Part shown: piece after piece, positions 42,240-53,021 of the stretch
Layout: every line of letters starts with the position of its first letter
Position numbering within the stretch: the first letter of the stretch is position 1
NCBI RefSeq assembly: GCF_005780185.1
Contig: NZ_VBUI01000013.1
Coordinates: 1 to 64,000 of the forward strand
Length of the DNA stretch: 64,000 bases
Direction: 5' to 3'
Source of the DNA: Halomonas urmiana
GTDB lineage: Bacteria > Pseudomonadota > Gammaproteobacteria > Pseudomonadales > Halomonadaceae
Position numbers and translations under genes: made by a program
The notes under the pieces: model-generated
Database searches by the model: none
What the model was told of the DNA's origin: nothing
What the model saw: only the letters and a program-made list of their open reading frames with translations

Positions 42240-43990
42240 CGGGAGGTCTCCAGGGTCGAGGTGTCACCCTCCGGCAGGCCCAGTTCCCGGGCCTTGAGCA
42301 GGCGACGCATGATCTTGCCGCTGCGGGTCCTGGGCAGCGAGGTCTGGATCTCGATCTCCTTGGGCGCCACCGCCGGGCCGAGGCGCTGGCGGGCGAAGCC
42401 GAGCAGTTCGCGGCGCAGCGCCTCGTCGGGCGCATGGCCCGGCTTGAGGGACACGAAGGCCTTGACGATCTCGCCGATCACCGGGTCCGGCTTGCCGATC
42501 ACCCCGACCTCGGCCACCGCCGGATGCTCCATCAGCGCCGATTCCACCTCGAAGGGTCCGATCAGGTGGCCGGCGGACTTGATCATGTCGTCGGCGCGGC
42601 CCACGAACCAGAAGTAGCCCTCGGGGTCGCGACGCGCCAGGTCGCCGGTCAGGTACCAGTCGCCGACGAAGCAGCGCCGGTAGCGTTCCTCCTCATGCAG
42701 GTAGGTGCGAAACATCGAGGGCCAGCCGACGCGCAGCGCGAGCTCGCCCTCCTCGTCGTGATGCGCCACCCGCTCGACGCCGCCATCCGGCAGGCGACGC
42801 AGCACGGCGGCCTCGATGCCGGGCAGCGGCTTGCCCATGGCGCCGGGCCGGATGTCCATGCTGGCGAAGTTGGCGATCATGATCCCGCCCGTCTCGGTCT
42901 GCCACCAGTTGTCGTGGATCGGCAGCCCGAAGGCCTCCACACCCCAGTGCACGGCCTGGGGGTTGAGTGGCTCGCCGACGCTGGCGATGAAGCGCAGCGA
43001 CGGATAGGCGCGTGTGCGGGCTCGCTCCGAGCCCCCCTTCATCATCATCCGTACCGCGGTGGGAGCGGTATACCAGACGCTGACCGCCTCCTCGTCGAGG
43101 ATCCGGTACCAGCGCTCGGCCTCGAACTCCGCCTCGTCGATCACCAGGGTGGCACCCAGGGAGAGCGGGGCGATGATGCCGTAGGAGGTGCCGGTGACCC
43201 AGCCGGGATCGGCCGTGCACCAGAAGATATCCCCCGCGCGTAGGTCGAGGGCGAAGCGGGCGGTGGAGTGGTGGGCGACCACGGCCTGGTGGACGTGCAG
43301 TGCCCCCTTGGGCGTGCCGGTGGTGCCGCTGGTGAAGTGGAGCAGGGCCGGTGTTTCGGGGGCGGTGGCCGGGATCACATAGTCGGGCGAGGCCGCCTCG
43401 AGCAGCGGGCCGAGCTCCCGGGTGCCCTCGGGCAGCACCTCGACGTCGTCGTCGCGGATCACCAGCACGTGTTCGAGGCTCGGCAGCCGGTCGCGGATCG
43501 GGGCCACCTTGCGGCGATAGAGGCTGGTGGTGGTCACCAGCACCCGGCCCTCGCCGAGGGTCATACGGGTCGCGATGGGGTCGGGGCCGAAGGCCGAGAA
43601 CAGCGGTGTGACCACGGCCCCCTGCTTCAGTGCCCCGAGCACCGCCAGGTAGAGCTCGGGAATCCGCCCGGCGAGCAAATAGACGCCGGCGCCGCGGGCC
43701 ACGCCCAGGGTCTCCAGCACATTGGCGAAGCGGCTGCTCAGCTCGGCGAGCTCGCGGTAGCGGATCTCGCGTCGGGTGCCGGACTTGCCGAGCCAGCGGA
43801 TCGCGATGCGCTCGCCCGCCGCACCGGCAGCATGGCGATCCACCGCCTCGTGGGCGATGTTCAGCCCACCCCCCGGCAGGCCATCGAGCCAGCCGCGGGC
43901 CGTCTCCCAGGAGAAGCCGGCGCAGACCGACGGGTAATCGTGCAGCACCGCGGCCTGGGCCTCGCGGTGGCTCTTGCGCAGAATCTCCAT
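42236..43990 (-). CDS. acsA: Acetyl-CoA synthetase-like acyl-CoA ligase (AcsA type)
   Basis: A 584-residue AMP-forming ligase of the short (Bacillus AcsA) type, making acetyl-CoA from acetate, ATP and CoA. The phosphate loop is [14 protein letters not shown], the A5 motif WWQTETGG, the hinge [16 protein letters not shown], and the acyl-adenylate Lys in [10 protein letters not shown] near the C terminus. GAGGT stands eight bases upstream of the ATG. It is the first gene of a five-gene operon with the dehydrogenase E1alpha, E1beta, E2 and an ACP, so both acetate and a 2-oxoacid feed one product. Confidence 0.85.
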   Translation of the reverse strand: MEILRKSHREAQAAVLHDYPSVCAGFSWETARGWLDGLPGGGLNIAHEAVDRHAAGAAGERIAIRWLGKSGTRREIRYRELAELSSRFANVLETLGVARGAGVYLLAGRIPELYLAVLGALKQGAVVTPLFSAFGPDPIATRMTLGEGRVLVTTTSLYRRKVAPIRDRLPSLEHVLVIRDDDVEVLPEGTRELGPLLEAASPDYVIPATAPETPALLHFTSGTTGTPKGALHVHQAVVAHHSTARFALDLRAGDIFWCTADPGWVTGTSYGIIAPLSLGATLVIDEAEFEAERWYRILDEEAVSVWYTAPTAVRMMMKGGSERARTRAYPSLRFIASVGEPLNPQAVHWGVEAFGLPIHDNWWQTETGGIMIANFASMDIRPGAMGKPLPGIEAAVLRRLPDGGVERVAHHDEEGELALRVGWPSMFRTYLHEEERYRRCFVGDWYLTGDLARRDPEGYFWFVGRADDMIKSAGHLIGPFEVESALMEHPAVAEVGVIGKPDPVIGEIVKAFVSLKPGHAPDEALRRELLGFARQRLGPAVAPKEIEIQTSLPRTRSGKIMRRLLKARELGLPEGDTSTLETSR

Positions 43991-44217
43991 GGGCGACGAC
44001 CTCGTGGATCCATGACTCCTCTCAGCGTAGTCCGCGGCCCCGTTCCCGCGCGTCCGTCATGGGGCCGACTTGATCCGGGACAAGCACCGCGAAGATCGCC
44101 TGGCCCGTGACGGGGGAGCCGCGATGACTACACTGCAGGCGAGGGGGTATCCCCCTCTCGGCGCGTCCCGGCATCGCCCGGTGCCAAATACTCCATATCC
44201 CTGTTGCGGAGGGTGTC

Positions 44218-44439
44218 ATGACACAGACCGTTACGGCTGCCTATGGCAGCATCGACAAGGCCGTCAACGCCTTCGATGAGCTGGTCTCGGAGGGCTATCC
44301 TCGCGAGAAGCTGTTTCTCGACAAGGAGACTAGCGAGGTCAAGGTGATCGTCCCCGAGGAGGCGCAGCCGGAGGCGGAAGAGATCCTCAATCGCCACGGC
44401 CCCGACGAGGTCTGGGCACGGCCCTACGAGGCCTCCTAG
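44218..44439 (+). CDS. Small acidic protein, stress-protein YflT-like
   Basis: A 73-residue soluble protein. The fold suggested by TVTAAYGSIDKAVNAFDELVSEGYPREKLFLD (a strand, helix, strand order, written in short pieces) and the following KVIVPEEAQPEAEEIL resembles half of the general stress protein 17M/YflT domain, which also occurs in small single-domain proteins. I cannot give a function. GGAGG lies five bases before the ATG at 44218, making translation very likely. No operon partner. Confidence 0.65.
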   Translation: MTQTVTAAYGSIDKAVNAFDELVSEGYPREKLFLDKETSEVKVIVPEEAQPEAEEILNRHGPDEVWARPYEAS

Positions 44440-44551
44440 CCGTCCCGGCCGGGTAAGCCTGGCCCGATGGCTCGACGTGCCGTTGCTGGCGATCGATCGG
44501 CAGTGAACCGCGAGTCCGACGTCGAATGGCCGTCGGGGACTCTCTCGGCGC

Positions 44552-45832
44552 TCACGTCAGCCAGGCCAGCGCCAGACCCGCCAACATGGAGGCGACCATC
44601 GGCAGGGCAACGCGCAGGCCGAGTCGTCGTGTGCCGAAGACGCTGGCCAGTCCCGACTTGAAGAGGTTGTTGATCGCGGCGGCGATGATGATCCCCAGCA
44701 CCGCGGTGGCGGGGGCGATCCGTTCCAGCGACATGCGGGTCAGCGAGAGGGTGATGGCATCCACGTCGGCCACGCCCGACGTGGCGGCCAGCAGGTAGAT
44801 GCCGGCCTCGCCCAGCCCTTCGCGTAGCCACTCTCCGAGCAGCATGATCAGCGCGAGCAGGCCGCCGAACAGCAGCGCCATGCGCAGCTCCAGAGGGTTC
44901 TGGATCGGTGTCGGGCTGTCGACCCTGAGGGTATGACGATGGCGGCGCCAGAGGTGCAGCGCCGGCAGGTAGAGCAGCAGGCCCATCACCGCGATCGGCA
45001 GCAGCAGGCGGGGCAGCAGGCTCGGGCTGATCACCGCGGCATAGATCAGGATCCGCGGGAACATGGTGCCGCAGGCCACCAGGATGCCGGCGGCCAGCAT
45101 CGCCTCGATCTCGTGACTCTGGCGCGACAACCGGGCGAAATGCAGGGTCAGCGCCGTGGAGGAGGAGAGACCGGCGAAGAGCCCAGTGAAGAGGATGCCC
45201 TTCTCGGCGCCGCCCACGCGCATGGCGAAGTAGCCGACGAAGGAGATCGAGGCGATCAGCACCACCATCCACCAGATCTCGTAGGGGTTGAGCACCTCGC
45301 CTGGCCCGAGGCCGCGGTCGGGCAGCAGCGGGAGCATCGCCACGCTGATCAGCAGCAGCTTGAGGCCGGCGTCGAGCTCGTGGGCCTGCAGCTTGTTCAG
45401 CAGGCCGTGGATCTCGTGCTTGTTGTCGAGGATCACGGCGGTGATCACCGCGCCGGCGGTGGCCAGTGCCAGGTCGACCGCCACCGCCACCGCGCCGAAG
45501 CAGAAGGTCAGCAGCAGCCCCACCAGCCCGGTGATACTGTAGTCGGGGTGCCGGGCCAGCCTCGCCCGCCAGGCGACCAGGCTGGTGGCGGCAAGCGCCA
45601 GGAAAATGATCGGGAAGGCCCAGTCGCTGACGGCCTCGGAGAGCAGGGCGGCGATGCCGCCGAGCAGGCCGACCAGGGCGTGGGTGCGGATGCCGGCGAT
45701 GCGCTCGCCGGACTGCTGCTCCCGGGCGACCCAGCCACGCTCGATGCCGATCAGGGCGCCCAGCAGCAGCGCCACGCCCAGGCGCAGCGCGGGTTCGTTG
45801 GCGATAAGAAAGTCGCTGGCGACATCGTCCAT
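44552..45832 (-). CDS. MgtC/SapB-family membrane protein with DUF4010
   Basis: A 426-residue inner-membrane protein with about 12 hydrophobic segments. The N-terminal GVALLLGALIGIERGW and GIRTHALVGLLGGI segments are the MgtC/SapB signature; the rest is the DUF4010 domain with GLFAGLSSSTALTLHFAR and SGVADVDAITLSL. Family members are linked to magnesium and phosphate stress, but the function of the DUF4010 branch is not proven. The ribosome site is weak. Confidence 0.83.
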   Translation of the reverse strand: MDDVASDFLIANEPALRLGVALLLGALIGIERGWVAREQQSGERIAGIRTHALVGLLGGIAALLSEAVSDWAFPIIFLALAATSLVAWRARLARHPDYSITGLVGLLLTFCFGAVAVAVDLALATAGAVITAVILDNKHEIHGLLNKLQAHELDAGLKLLLISVAMLPLLPDRGLGPGEVLNPYEIWWMVVLIASISFVGYFAMRVGGAEKGILFTGLFAGLSSSTALTLHFARLSRQSHEIEAMLAAGILVACGTMFPRILIYAAVISPSLLPRLLLPIAVMGLLLYLPALHLWRRHRHTLRVDSPTPIQNPLELRMALLFGGLLALIMLLGEWLREGLGEAGIYLLAATSGVADVDAITLSLTRMSLERIAPATAVLGIIIAAAINNLFKSGLASVFGTRRLGLRVALPMVASMLAGLALAWLT

Positions 45833-46040
45833 GGCGAGGGCGTCCCCGTGTCATCCGGTGATCGACGGATGCCTTCAGGGTGGCCGCTGCGCGCCGGGGC
45901 TTCAACGTCGGGCCCCTCTACATGTAAGTGTCGCGCCGATCGTCCATCGGGGCGGGCCCGGTCGAATCGAGACAGAACAGCCCCACAATCCAGTACACTG
46001 TGAGATCCTTACCGGCGTAACGACAAGGATATCGGGCGGC

Positions 46041-49000
46041 ATGAAGGACTCTCTACGCACCGCCGGCACGCGACACGGCTGGCTTCGGCTGCACGCCATC
46101 GGCACCTACCTGCTAGCGCTTCTGGTGCTGGCCGCCTTCCTGACCTGGGTGCTCATCGATCATCGCCAGCGCACGATCGACGGCGCCGAGGCCCGCGTCG
46201 AGGCGCGGGCCGACCTGGTGGCCGAGTGGGTGAGCACCACCTTCGCGGTGGGTGAGCAGGCCCTCGGCGACCTGTCGCAGCTGCTCGAACGGCGTCTGGC
46301 GAAGGAGGAGCCGGCGCTGGCGGCTGCCGATGTCGAGGCCCTGCTGGCCGAGCGGCGGGATCGCTTTGCCTTCATCGACGAACTGGGCCTGGTCGACGCC
46401 ACGGGGCGCGTCGTGGCCTCCTCGGCGGCCTACTGGCCCCCCGGCTACGACCTCAGCGGGCGCGACTTCTACCGTGCCTTCCGCGAAGACCCCGGACTCG
46501 ACGCCCTGGTGACGCCGCTCTACTGGTCGCCCTTCGGCGAGACCTACCACCTCGTTCACGCGCGCCGCCTGCGCGGGCCGGACGGTCGCTTCCAGGGCCT
46601 GGTCGTGATGCGTCTCGAGCCGACGATCTTCAACGCCGCGCTGACGCGGCTGAGCATGCTCCCGGGGGAGAGCATCGCCATCCTCGATACCGAGATGCAG
46701 CTGATCGCCCGCCGGCCGGCCTTCGACGGCGGCGGCGCGATGGGTGGGCTCGGCGTGAGCGTTCGCGAGCCGCTGACCCAGGCCTTCCTGGCGAGCGGCG
46801 AGGGCTCGACGGTCCAGCGCATCGTCTCGCCGCTGGACGGCCATGAGCGACTCTATGCCCAGCAACGCGTGACCGGCCTGCCCCTGCTGGTGGTAGTCGG
46901 CGAGAAGCTCGAGGTGCTGCTGGTGAGCTGGTGGCAGCGGCTCTGGCTGCTGGGCGGCGTCTTCCTGGTGGTGGCCGTGCTGGGCGGGGGGCTGTTGCGC
47001 CACTATCTCGGCCTGCGACGCCTGGAAAGCGAGCTGCGCTGTCGTCTCGAGGAGCGCGAGCAGGCACGGCGCGCGGTGCTGGAGCGCGAGGCGCGGCTGC
47101 GGGCCCTGGTCGGCTCGATCCAGGACATGATCTTCGTCTTCGATGCCGAGGGGCGCTTCGTCTACGTGCATGCCGTGGACCGCGACCAGCTGGTCGGCGA
47201 TGCGGAGTCGCTGCTCCAGCGCCACTACCGCGAGGTCCTCTCGGCGGACGTGGTGCGTCAGCTCGATCGTGCCCTGGACGAGCTGCGGGCCAGCGGCGAA
47301 CCGGTGGAGATTGATTATCGCGTCACGCTTGCCGGCGTGCCCCGCGACTTCCACGCGATCCTCAGCCCGCTGGACGAGGGGGACGCCTTCAGCGGTGTGC
47401 TGGCCGTGGTGCGCGAGGTCACCGAGGCGCGCGCCACCGAGGCCCAGCTGCGCATCGCCGCCATGGCCTTCGAGACGCACCTGGGGATGCTGGTCACCGA
47501 TGAGCGGGGCGCGATCCTGCGGGTCAACGAGACCTTCACCCGCATCACCGGCTATTCGGAGGCGGAGGTGCTGGGGCGCAATCCGAGCATGCTCAGCTCC
47601 GGGCGACACGACGACGCCTTCTATCGGGCGCTCTGGGAGAGCGTGCAGCGGCATGGCAGCTGGCAGGGCGAGATCTGGAACCGCCGCAAGAACGGCGAGG
47701 TCTTCCCCGAGTGGCTCACCATCAGCGCGGTGCGCGACGCCGCCGGCGAGCTGACCCACTACGTGGCTACCTTCAACGACATCACCCGGCGCAAGGCGGC
47801 CGAGGAGGAGATCCATCAGCTCGCCTTCTTCGATCCCCTGACCGGGCTGGCCAATCGCCGTCTGATGCTGGACCGCCTCGCCAGTGCGCTGAAGGATAGC
47901 TATCGCAATGGCCAGTTCGGTGCCCTGTTCTATCTCGACCTGGACAACTTCCAGCGGATCAACGATACCCGGGGTCACCTGGTCGGCGACGACCTGCTGC
48001 AGCAGGTCGCCCGGCGACTGGGCGAGGTGCTGCGCGAGACCGATACCCTGGCGCGGCTGGGGGGCGACGAGTTCGCCGTGCTGCTGCACGACCTCGGACG
48101 CGATCAGGCGCAGGTGGCGGTGGTGGCCGAGCGGGTCGCCTACAAGCTGCTCGGCGCGCTGCAGGCACCGATGCGCCTGGCGGGCGACGAGCTTGCGGTG
48201 ACTGCGAGCCTGGGCATCACCCTCTACCGCGACCACGAGACGACCCTGGAGCAGATTCTCCAGCAGGCCGACATGGCGCTCTACAAGGCCAAGGAGGCGG
48301 GCCGTGACACCCTGCGCTTCTTCGACCCGGCGATGCAGGCGCAGCTGCAGCAGCGCGCCCGGCTCGAGGCGGACCTGCGCCAGGCGCTGCCCCGGGGCGA
48401 GCTCCTGCTCCATTATCAGCCCCAGATAGGCGACGACGGCAGGATGATCGGCGCCGAGGCGCTGCTGCGCTGGGCACACCCGGAGCGCGGCATGGTCGCG
48501 CCCGGCGACTTCATTCCGCTGGCCGAGGAGAATCGGCTGATCGTGCCCATCGGTGCCTGGGTGCTGGAGCGTGCCTGTCGTCAGCTGGCGGCCTGGGCCG
48601 ACGACCCCGCCACCGCCGAGCTGACGATTTCGGTCAACGTCAGCCCCGAGCAGTTTCGCGAGCCGGGCTTCGCCGAGCGGACACTGACCATCCTGTCGCG
48701 CACCGGGGCGCGGCCGTCGCGTCTCAAGCTCGAGGTGACCGAGAACCTGTTCGTCCACGACCGCGACGAGGCCCGCGAGACCATGCTGTCGCTCAAGGCG
48801 CACGGCGTGACCTTCTCCCTGGACGACTTCGGCACCGGCTACTCCTCGCTCTCCTACCTCAACCGCCTGCCGCTGGACCAGCTCAAGATCGATCAGTCCT
48901 TCGTGCGCGACCTGCTGGAGGACGAGGCCAGTGCGGCCATCGTCGCCAGTACCATTGCGCTCTCTCGCAGCCTGCAGCTGGAGGTGATCGCCGAGGGCGT

Positions 49001-49118
49001 CGAGACCGAGGCCCAGCGGGCCTGGCTGGTAGCGCATGGCTGCCACGCCTTCCAGGGCTACCTCTTCGGGCGGCCGGTGTCGGTCGAGGCGCTTGCGGCG
49101 ACATGCCCGACCACCTGA
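46041..49118 (+). CDS. Membrane dCache-PAS-PAS-GGDEF-EAL cyclic-di-GMP enzyme
   Basis: A 1025-residue two-segment membrane sensor. A membrane helix at about 17-39 and one at 300-322 enclose a periplasmic dCache-like domain (YDLSGRDFYRAFRED and a YWSPFGETYHLVHARR segment). Two PAS domains follow (about 355-470 and 475-590). The GGDEF domain (595-755) has an intact GGDEF and the RETD inhibitory site five residues before it; the EAL domain (770-1020) has EALLRW, SVNVS and DDFGTG intact. Diguanylate cyclase, phosphodiesterase or both are possible. ATG 46041 has AAGGA eleven bases upstream; longer upstream readings are not coding-like. Confidence 0.85.
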   Translation: MKDSLRTAGTRHGWLRLHAIGTYLLALLVLAAFLTWVLIDHRQRTIDGAEARVEARADLVAEWVSTTFAVGEQALGDLSQLLERRLAKEEPALAAADVEALLAERRDRFAFIDELGLVDATGRVVASSAAYWPPGYDLSGRDFYRAFREDPGLDALVTPLYWSPFGETYHLVHARRLRGPDGRFQGLVVMRLEPTIFNAALTRLSMLPGESIAILDTEMQLIARRPAFDGGGAMGGLGVSVREPLTQAFLASGEGSTVQRIVSPLDGHERLYAQQRVTGLPLLVVVGEKLEVLLVSWWQRLWLLGGVFLVVAVLGGGLLRHYLGLRRLESELRCRLEEREQARRAVLEREARLRALVGSIQDMIFVFDAEGRFVYVHAVDRDQLVGDAESLLQRHYREVLSADVVRQLDRALDELRASGEPVEIDYRVTLAGVPRDFHAILSPLDEGDAFSGVLAVVREVTEARATEAQLRIAAMAFETHLGMLVTDERGAILRVNETFTRITGYSEAEVLGRNPSMLSSGRHDDAFYRALWESVQRHGSWQGEIWNRRKNGEVFPEWLTISAVRDAAGELTHYVATFNDITRRKAAEEEIHQLAFFDPLTGLANRRLMLDRLASALKDSYRNGQFGALFYLDLDNFQRINDTRGHLVGDDLLQQVARRLGEVLRETDTLARLGGDEFAVLLHDLGRDQAQVAVVAERVAYKLLGALQAPMRLAGDELAVTASLGITLYRDHETTLEQILQQADMALYKAKEAGRDTLRFFDPAMQAQLQQRARLEADLRQALPRGELLLHYQPQIGDDGRMIGAEALLRWAHPERGMVAPGDFIPLAEENRLIVPIGAWVLERACRQLAAWADDPATAELTISVNVSPEQFREPGFAERTLTILSRTGARPSRLKLEVTENLFVHDRDEARETMLSLKAHGVTFSLDDFGTGYSSLSYLNRLPLDQLKIDQSFVRDLLEDEASAAIVASTIALSRSLQLEVIAEGVETEAQRAWLVAHGCHAFQGYLFGRPVSVEALAATCPTT

Positions 49119-49154
49119 CTCCTGCCCCGCGTCACGTCGTGTCGCGACGCGACG

Positions 49155-49174
49155 GGCGGCCCCACGGGGCCGCC
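49155..49174. terminator. Hairpin between convergent genes
   Basis: GGCGGCCCC (49155-49163) pairs exactly with GGGGCCGCC (49166-49174). On the plus strand the stem is followed by TCCTTCGTTCC. It lies between the convergent dCache-EAL and CoA transferase genes. Confidence 0.6.
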
Positions 49175-49192
49175 TCCTTCGTTCCGGGGCCG

Positions 49193-51157
49193 TCATTCCC
49201 TCAGGTGCTGGCGGGCCTCCTCGGCGCTCTCGTAGATGTGCGGCGAGACGGCGCGCGCCTCCAGGGCGTGACCGAGCTTGCGGCGCATGAAGCCGCTGGT
49301 GGTGTAGCGGGTCACCCGGGTGTAGAAGCGCTGCTCGAGGCCGCGCACCATCTCGGTGTAGGGGGCGAGCAGGGCGTCGTCGATGCGGCAGTGGTCGTAG
49401 TTGACGATGGCCTGGACGCGGTGGCACAGCGGGGCGAGGCGGCGCTCGACCTCCTGCTCGATGGCGTCGATGTCCTCCGGGGAGGCGACGCGCAGGTGCT
49501 CGAAGTTGATGAAGAGGATGCCTTCCTCCTCGTCGAGGCTGAGGCGCTGTGCCAGCGGCCGCTCCAGCAGTTCCTCGGCGAGCCCCATGGGGGCCTCCTG
49601 GAAGATGCGCGCGTCCATCAGCCGGGGCGGCTCGGGCATCCGCGGGGTGAAGGCCATCAGCGCCAGGACGTCGCGCTTCAGGTCGACTCCCGGGGCGATC
49701 TCGGTGAGGGTGAGCCCCTCCGGGGTGAGCTCGAACACCGCCCGTTCGGTGACGTAGCAGACCGGCTTGCCGTCCGCGGCGGCCAGGGTCCCGCTGAAGG
49801 TGCGGTGCTCCACCTCGGCGACGAACTTGCCCTGGCCGCCGGGGGGCGCCTCGAGCCGCCCGTCGACGATGGCAAGCGCCTCCCGGGTGGCCACGAAGGT
49901 GCCCATGAACACTACCTTGCGGGCGTTCTGGCTGATGTTGATGAAGCCGCCGGCGCCGGCCAGCCGCGGGCCGAAGCGCGAGACGTTGACGTGGCCCGCG
50001 CCGTCCACCTGGGCCATGCCCAGGAAGGCGATATCGAGCCCGCCGCCGTCGTAGAAGTCGAACTGGGCCGGCTGGTCGATGATCGCCTGGGTGTTCAGCG
50101 CCGCGCCGAAGTCGAGCCCGCCGGCCGGCAGCCCGCCGATCACCCCGGGCTCGGCGGTCAGGGTCAGGTGCTCGAGCAGGCGCTCCTCGCTCGCCACCGC
50201 GCCCACGCCCTCGGGCATGCCGATCCCCAGGTTGACCACGCTGTTGGGCCTGAGCTCGAAGGCCGCGCGCCGGGCGATGATCTTGCGCGCCGAGAGCGGC
50301 AGCGGCTCGGGGCTCGCCATGGGCGCGCGGATCTCGCCGGAGAAGGCCGGGTTGTAGGCGGTGCGGAAGGTCTGCCAGTGGTGGGCGGGATCCTCGCAGA
50401 CCACCACGCAGTCGACCAGGATGCCGGGGATCTTGACGTCCTTGGGGTGCAGGGTGCCGTGCTCGGCGAGGCGCTCCACCTGCACGATCACCACGCCCCC
50501 GGAGTTGCGCACCGCCGTGGCGATGGCCAGCGCCTCCAGGGTCAGCGCCTCGCGCTCCATGCTGACGTTGCCCAGGGTGTCGGCGGTGGTGCCGCGCAGC
50601 AGCGCCACCTGCAGCGGCAGGGCCCGGTAGAAGAGGTACTCCTGGCCGTCGATGGGCAGCAGCGAGACGCGCTCCTCGAGGGTGACGTCGTTGATCCGGC
50701 CGCCGCCCAGGCGCGGGTCGACGAAGGTGCCGAGCCCCACCCGGGTCAGGGTGCCGGGCTTGCCGGCGGCGATGTCGCGGAAGAGGTGCGAGATCACCCC
50801 CTGGGGCAGGTTCCAGGCCTGGATGCGCCCCTCGATGGCGAGCTTCTGCAGGGCGGGCACCAGCCCCCAGTGGCCCCCGATCACCCTCGCCACCAGCCCC
50901 TCGTGGCCCAGGTGGTTGAGCCCGCGCTCCTTGCCATCGCCCTGGCCGGCGGCATACATCAGGGTCAGGTCGCGGGGCTCGCCGCTCTCCAGGAAGCGCT
51001 CCTCCAGGGCCACGGCGAGCCCCTCGGCGAAGCCGATGCCGACGAAGCCGCCGGTGGCGACGGCGTCGCCGTCGCGGATCAGGTTCACGGCCTCGCGGGC
51101 GGAGACCACCTTGCCCTTCGCGGCAAAGGGCTGGCGGGAGAGCAGGGGATGGGGCAT
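49193..51157 (-). CDS. Acyl-CoA:acetate/3-ketoacid CoA-transferase with C-terminal extension
   Basis: A 654-residue fused alpha-beta CoA transferase. The first half holds [20 protein letters not shown] and the G-x-G-T-F-V-D-P segment; the second half has LGIGMPEGV with the catalytic Glu near residue 325 that forms the CoA thioester. Residues after about 525 (from the [13 protein letters not shown] segment) are an extra C-terminal domain of about 130 residues without a clear name, present beyond the usual end of the transferase. The AcsA operon at 42 kb shows similar short-chain acyl metabolism nearby. No good ribosome site is visible for the ATG at 51157. Confidence 0.82.
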   Translation of the reverse strand: MPHPLLSRQPFAAKGKVVSAREAVNLIRDGDAVATGGFVGIGFAEGLAVALEERFLESGEPRDLTLMYAAGQGDGKERGLNHLGHEGLVARVIGGHWGLVPALQKLAIEGRIQAWNLPQGVISHLFRDIAAGKPGTLTRVGLGTFVDPRLGGGRINDVTLEERVSLLPIDGQEYLFYRALPLQVALLRGTTADTLGNVSMEREALTLEALAIATAVRNSGGVVIVQVERLAEHGTLHPKDVKIPGILVDCVVVCEDPAHHWQTFRTAYNPAFSGEIRAPMASPEPLPLSARKIIARRAAFELRPNSVVNLGIGMPEGVGAVASEERLLEHLTLTAEPGVIGGLPAGGLDFGAALNTQAIIDQPAQFDFYDGGGLDIAFLGMAQVDGAGHVNVSRFGPRLAGAGGFINISQNARKVVFMGTFVATREALAIVDGRLEAPPGGQGKFVAEVEHRTFSGTLAAADGKPVCYVTERAVFELTPEGLTLTEIAPGVDLKRDVLALMAFTPRMPEPPRLMDARIFQEAPMGLAEELLERPLAQRLSLDEEEGILFINFEHLRVASPEDIDAIEQEVERRLAPLCHRVQAIVNYDHCRIDDALLAPYTEMVRGLEQRFYTRVTRYTTSGFMRRKLGHALEARAVSPHIYESAEEARQHLRE

Positions 51158-51255
51158 GGCGGGCGTCCTGGTGAGGTGTGTCGTGATCTGCCTTCACGGT
51201 AGCACGCGCCCCGGCGGGCCGGCAGGACTTGCCAGCGGGAGGGAAGTGGCGAATA

Positions 51256-51271
51256 CTGTACATGAATACAG
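51256..51271 (+). promoter_or_regulatory. LexA box (SOS operator) of umuDC
   Basis: CTGTACATGAATACAG is a full CTG-N10-CAG LexA site, flanked by TA on both sides. It is 17 bp upstream of the umuD start codon, so the locus should be repressed by LexA and induced by DNA damage. Confidence 0.85.
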
Positions 51272-51288
51272 TATTTGTGGAGGTGCCC

Positions 51289-53019
51289 ATGAGCTCGACG
51301 ACGCCTATCGCCGTGCGGCCGATCGGCCGCGCGGTGGCGCTGCCGGGGGAGGCGACCCTGCCGCTGATGGGGTGTCGGGTGCGGGCCGGCTTCCCGAGCC
51401 CGGCCGATGACCATCTCGACGTGGAGATCGATCTGCACGCCCACGTGGTGCGCCGCCCGGCCGCCACCTACTTCGTGCGCGCCGAGGGCGACTCCATGCT
51501 CGGCGACGGCATCCACCACGGCGACCTGCTGGTGGTGGACCGCAGCCTGGAGCCGCTGCCCGGGCGGGTGGTGGTGATCGCAGTGGACGGTGAGCCCACC
51601 GTGAAGCGCCTGGAGCGCCGCGGCGAGCGGACCTTCCTGATGGCCAGCAACCCGCGCTTCGCGCCGATCCCCCTGGCCGGGCGCGAATGCCAGGTTGTGG
51701 GGCGTGGTCACCCACGTGCTCCATGCCCTGCCGGGAGGCGAGCCGTGATCGCGCTGGTCGACTGCAACAACTTCTACGTCAGCTGCGAGCGGGCCTTCGC
51801 CCCGCGCCTGGAGGGGCGGCCGGTGGGCGTGCTCTCCAACAACGACGGCTGCGTGGTGGCGCGCTCCAACGAGCTCAAGGCGCTGGGCGTGGCCATGGGG
51901 GCGCCCCTGCACCTGCTGCCGCCGGCCATCCGCCGCCAGGCGGTGCTGCTCTCCAGTAACTACGCGCTCTATGGCGACATGAGCCGGCGGGTCAACCGGA
52001 TCCTCGACGAGTTCTCGCCGGACGTGGAGGCCTACTCCATCGACGAGAGTTTCGTGGGGTTCACCGGCTTCGCGGCGGACGGCCTGGAGGCGCATGCCCA
52101 GCGGCTGCGCGAGACGGTACGCCGGGATACCGGGATCCCGGTCTGCGTGGGGCTCGCGCCCACCCGGGTGCTGGCCAAGGTGGCCAATCACGCGGCCAAG
52201 AAGCAGGCGGCCTTCGAGGGCGTCTGCCGGCTCGAGGCCGACGCCCCCGCGCCCCGCGCGCTGCTCGAGGGACTGCCGGTGACCGAGCTGTGGGGCGTGG
52301 CGCGACGCACCGCCGAGCGGCTGGCACTGATGGAGATCCACACCGCCTGGCAGCTGCGTGAGGCCGATCCCAAGCAGATCCGCCGCCACTTCTCGGTGGT
52401 GCTGGAACGCATCGTCTGGGAACTGCGCGGTCGCCCGGCCATCGTGCTCGACGACCTCGAGGCGCCGCGTCAGCGCATCATGGTCTCGCGCTCCTTCGGG
52501 CGGCTGACCGGGGCCTTCGCCGACCTGCAGGAGGCGGTGCGCCAGCACGCCGCCCGGGGCGCCGAGAAGCTGCGCGGCCAGGGCAGCCAGGCCCGGGCGG
52601 TGATGGTCTTCCTGCGCACCAACCCCCACCAGGTCGGCGAGCGCCAGTACCGCAACAGCGCGGTGGTGCCGCTGCCGGCCCCCAGCGACGACAGCCGAGC
52701 GCTGCTCTCGGCCGCCGCCCGGGGGCTCGAGGCGATCTTCCTCGCGGGGCCGCGCTACCAGAAATGCGGGGTGATGCTGCTCGACCTGGTGGAGGCCGAA
52801 CGCCACCAGCTCTCGCTGCTGGCGCCGCGCAGCGAAGCGGCGCGCGGGCGCAGCCAGCGGCTGATGGCGGCGGTGGACCGGCTCAACCGCGAAATGGGCC
52901 GCGACACCGTGCGCTTCGGCTTGCCGCGCATGGGCACCGCTTGGGCGCTGCGCTGCGAGCGGCGCACGCCGCGCTACACCACCCGCTGGAACGAGCTGAT
53001 GCGCGTTCGCACCGGCTGA
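51289..53019 (+). CDS. umuDC: UmuD-UmuC translesion polymerase V, fused in one frame by an apparent +1 shift
   Basis: A 576-residue frame. Residues 1-135 are UmuD: cleavage site VRAG|FPSPA-type (Ala-Gly in place of E. coli Cys-Gly), Ser in EGDSM, Lys in [10 protein letters not shown]. The UmuD end should read [17 protein letters not shown] and stop at the TGA 51746-51748, but one extra base around 51694-51697 moves the frame, and the reading passes straight into UmuC ([18 protein letters not shown]-type start, here GTG at 51745). UmuC (424 residues, 51745-53019) is intact with DCNNFY and AYSIDES catalytic acids. UmuC may still be made from its own GTG. GGAGG lies five bases before ATG 51289. 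Confidence 0.85.
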   Translation: MSSTTPIAVRPIGRAVALPGEATLPLMGCRVRAGFPSPADDHLDVEIDLHAHVVRRPAATYFVRAEGDSMLGDGIHHGDLLVVDRSLEPLPGRVVVIAVDGEPTVKRLERRGERTFLMASNPRFAPIPLAGRECQVVGRGHPRAPCPAGRRAVIALVDCNNFYVSCERAFAPRLEGRPVGVLSNNDGCVVARSNELKALGVAMGAPLHLLPPAIRRQAVLLSSNYALYGDMSRRVNRILDEFSPDVEAYSIDESFVGFTGFAADGLEAHAQRLRETVRRDTGIPVCVGLAPTRVLAKVANHAAKKQAAFEGVCRLEADAPAPRALLEGLPVTELWGVARRTAERLALMEIHTAWQLREADPKQIRRHFSVVLERIVWELRGRPAIVLDDLEAPRQRIMVSRSFGRLTGAFADLQEAVRQHAARGAEKLRGQGSQARAVMVFLRTNPHQVGERQYRNSAVVPLPAPSDDSRALLSAAARGLEAIFLAGPRYQKCGVMLLDLVEAERHQLSLLAPRSEAARGRSQRLMAAVDRLNREMGRDTVRFGLPRMGTAWALRCERRTPRYTTRWNELMRVRTG

Positions 53020-53021
53020 GG

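Noticed and set aside
46113-51467. A 1784-residue minus-strand open frame across the dCache-EAL, CoA transferase and umuD loci
   Set aside because: It runs antisense to two clear plus-strand genes and in another frame of the CoA transferase gene; its protein is Gly/Arg/Gln-rich noise from GC-rich third positions.
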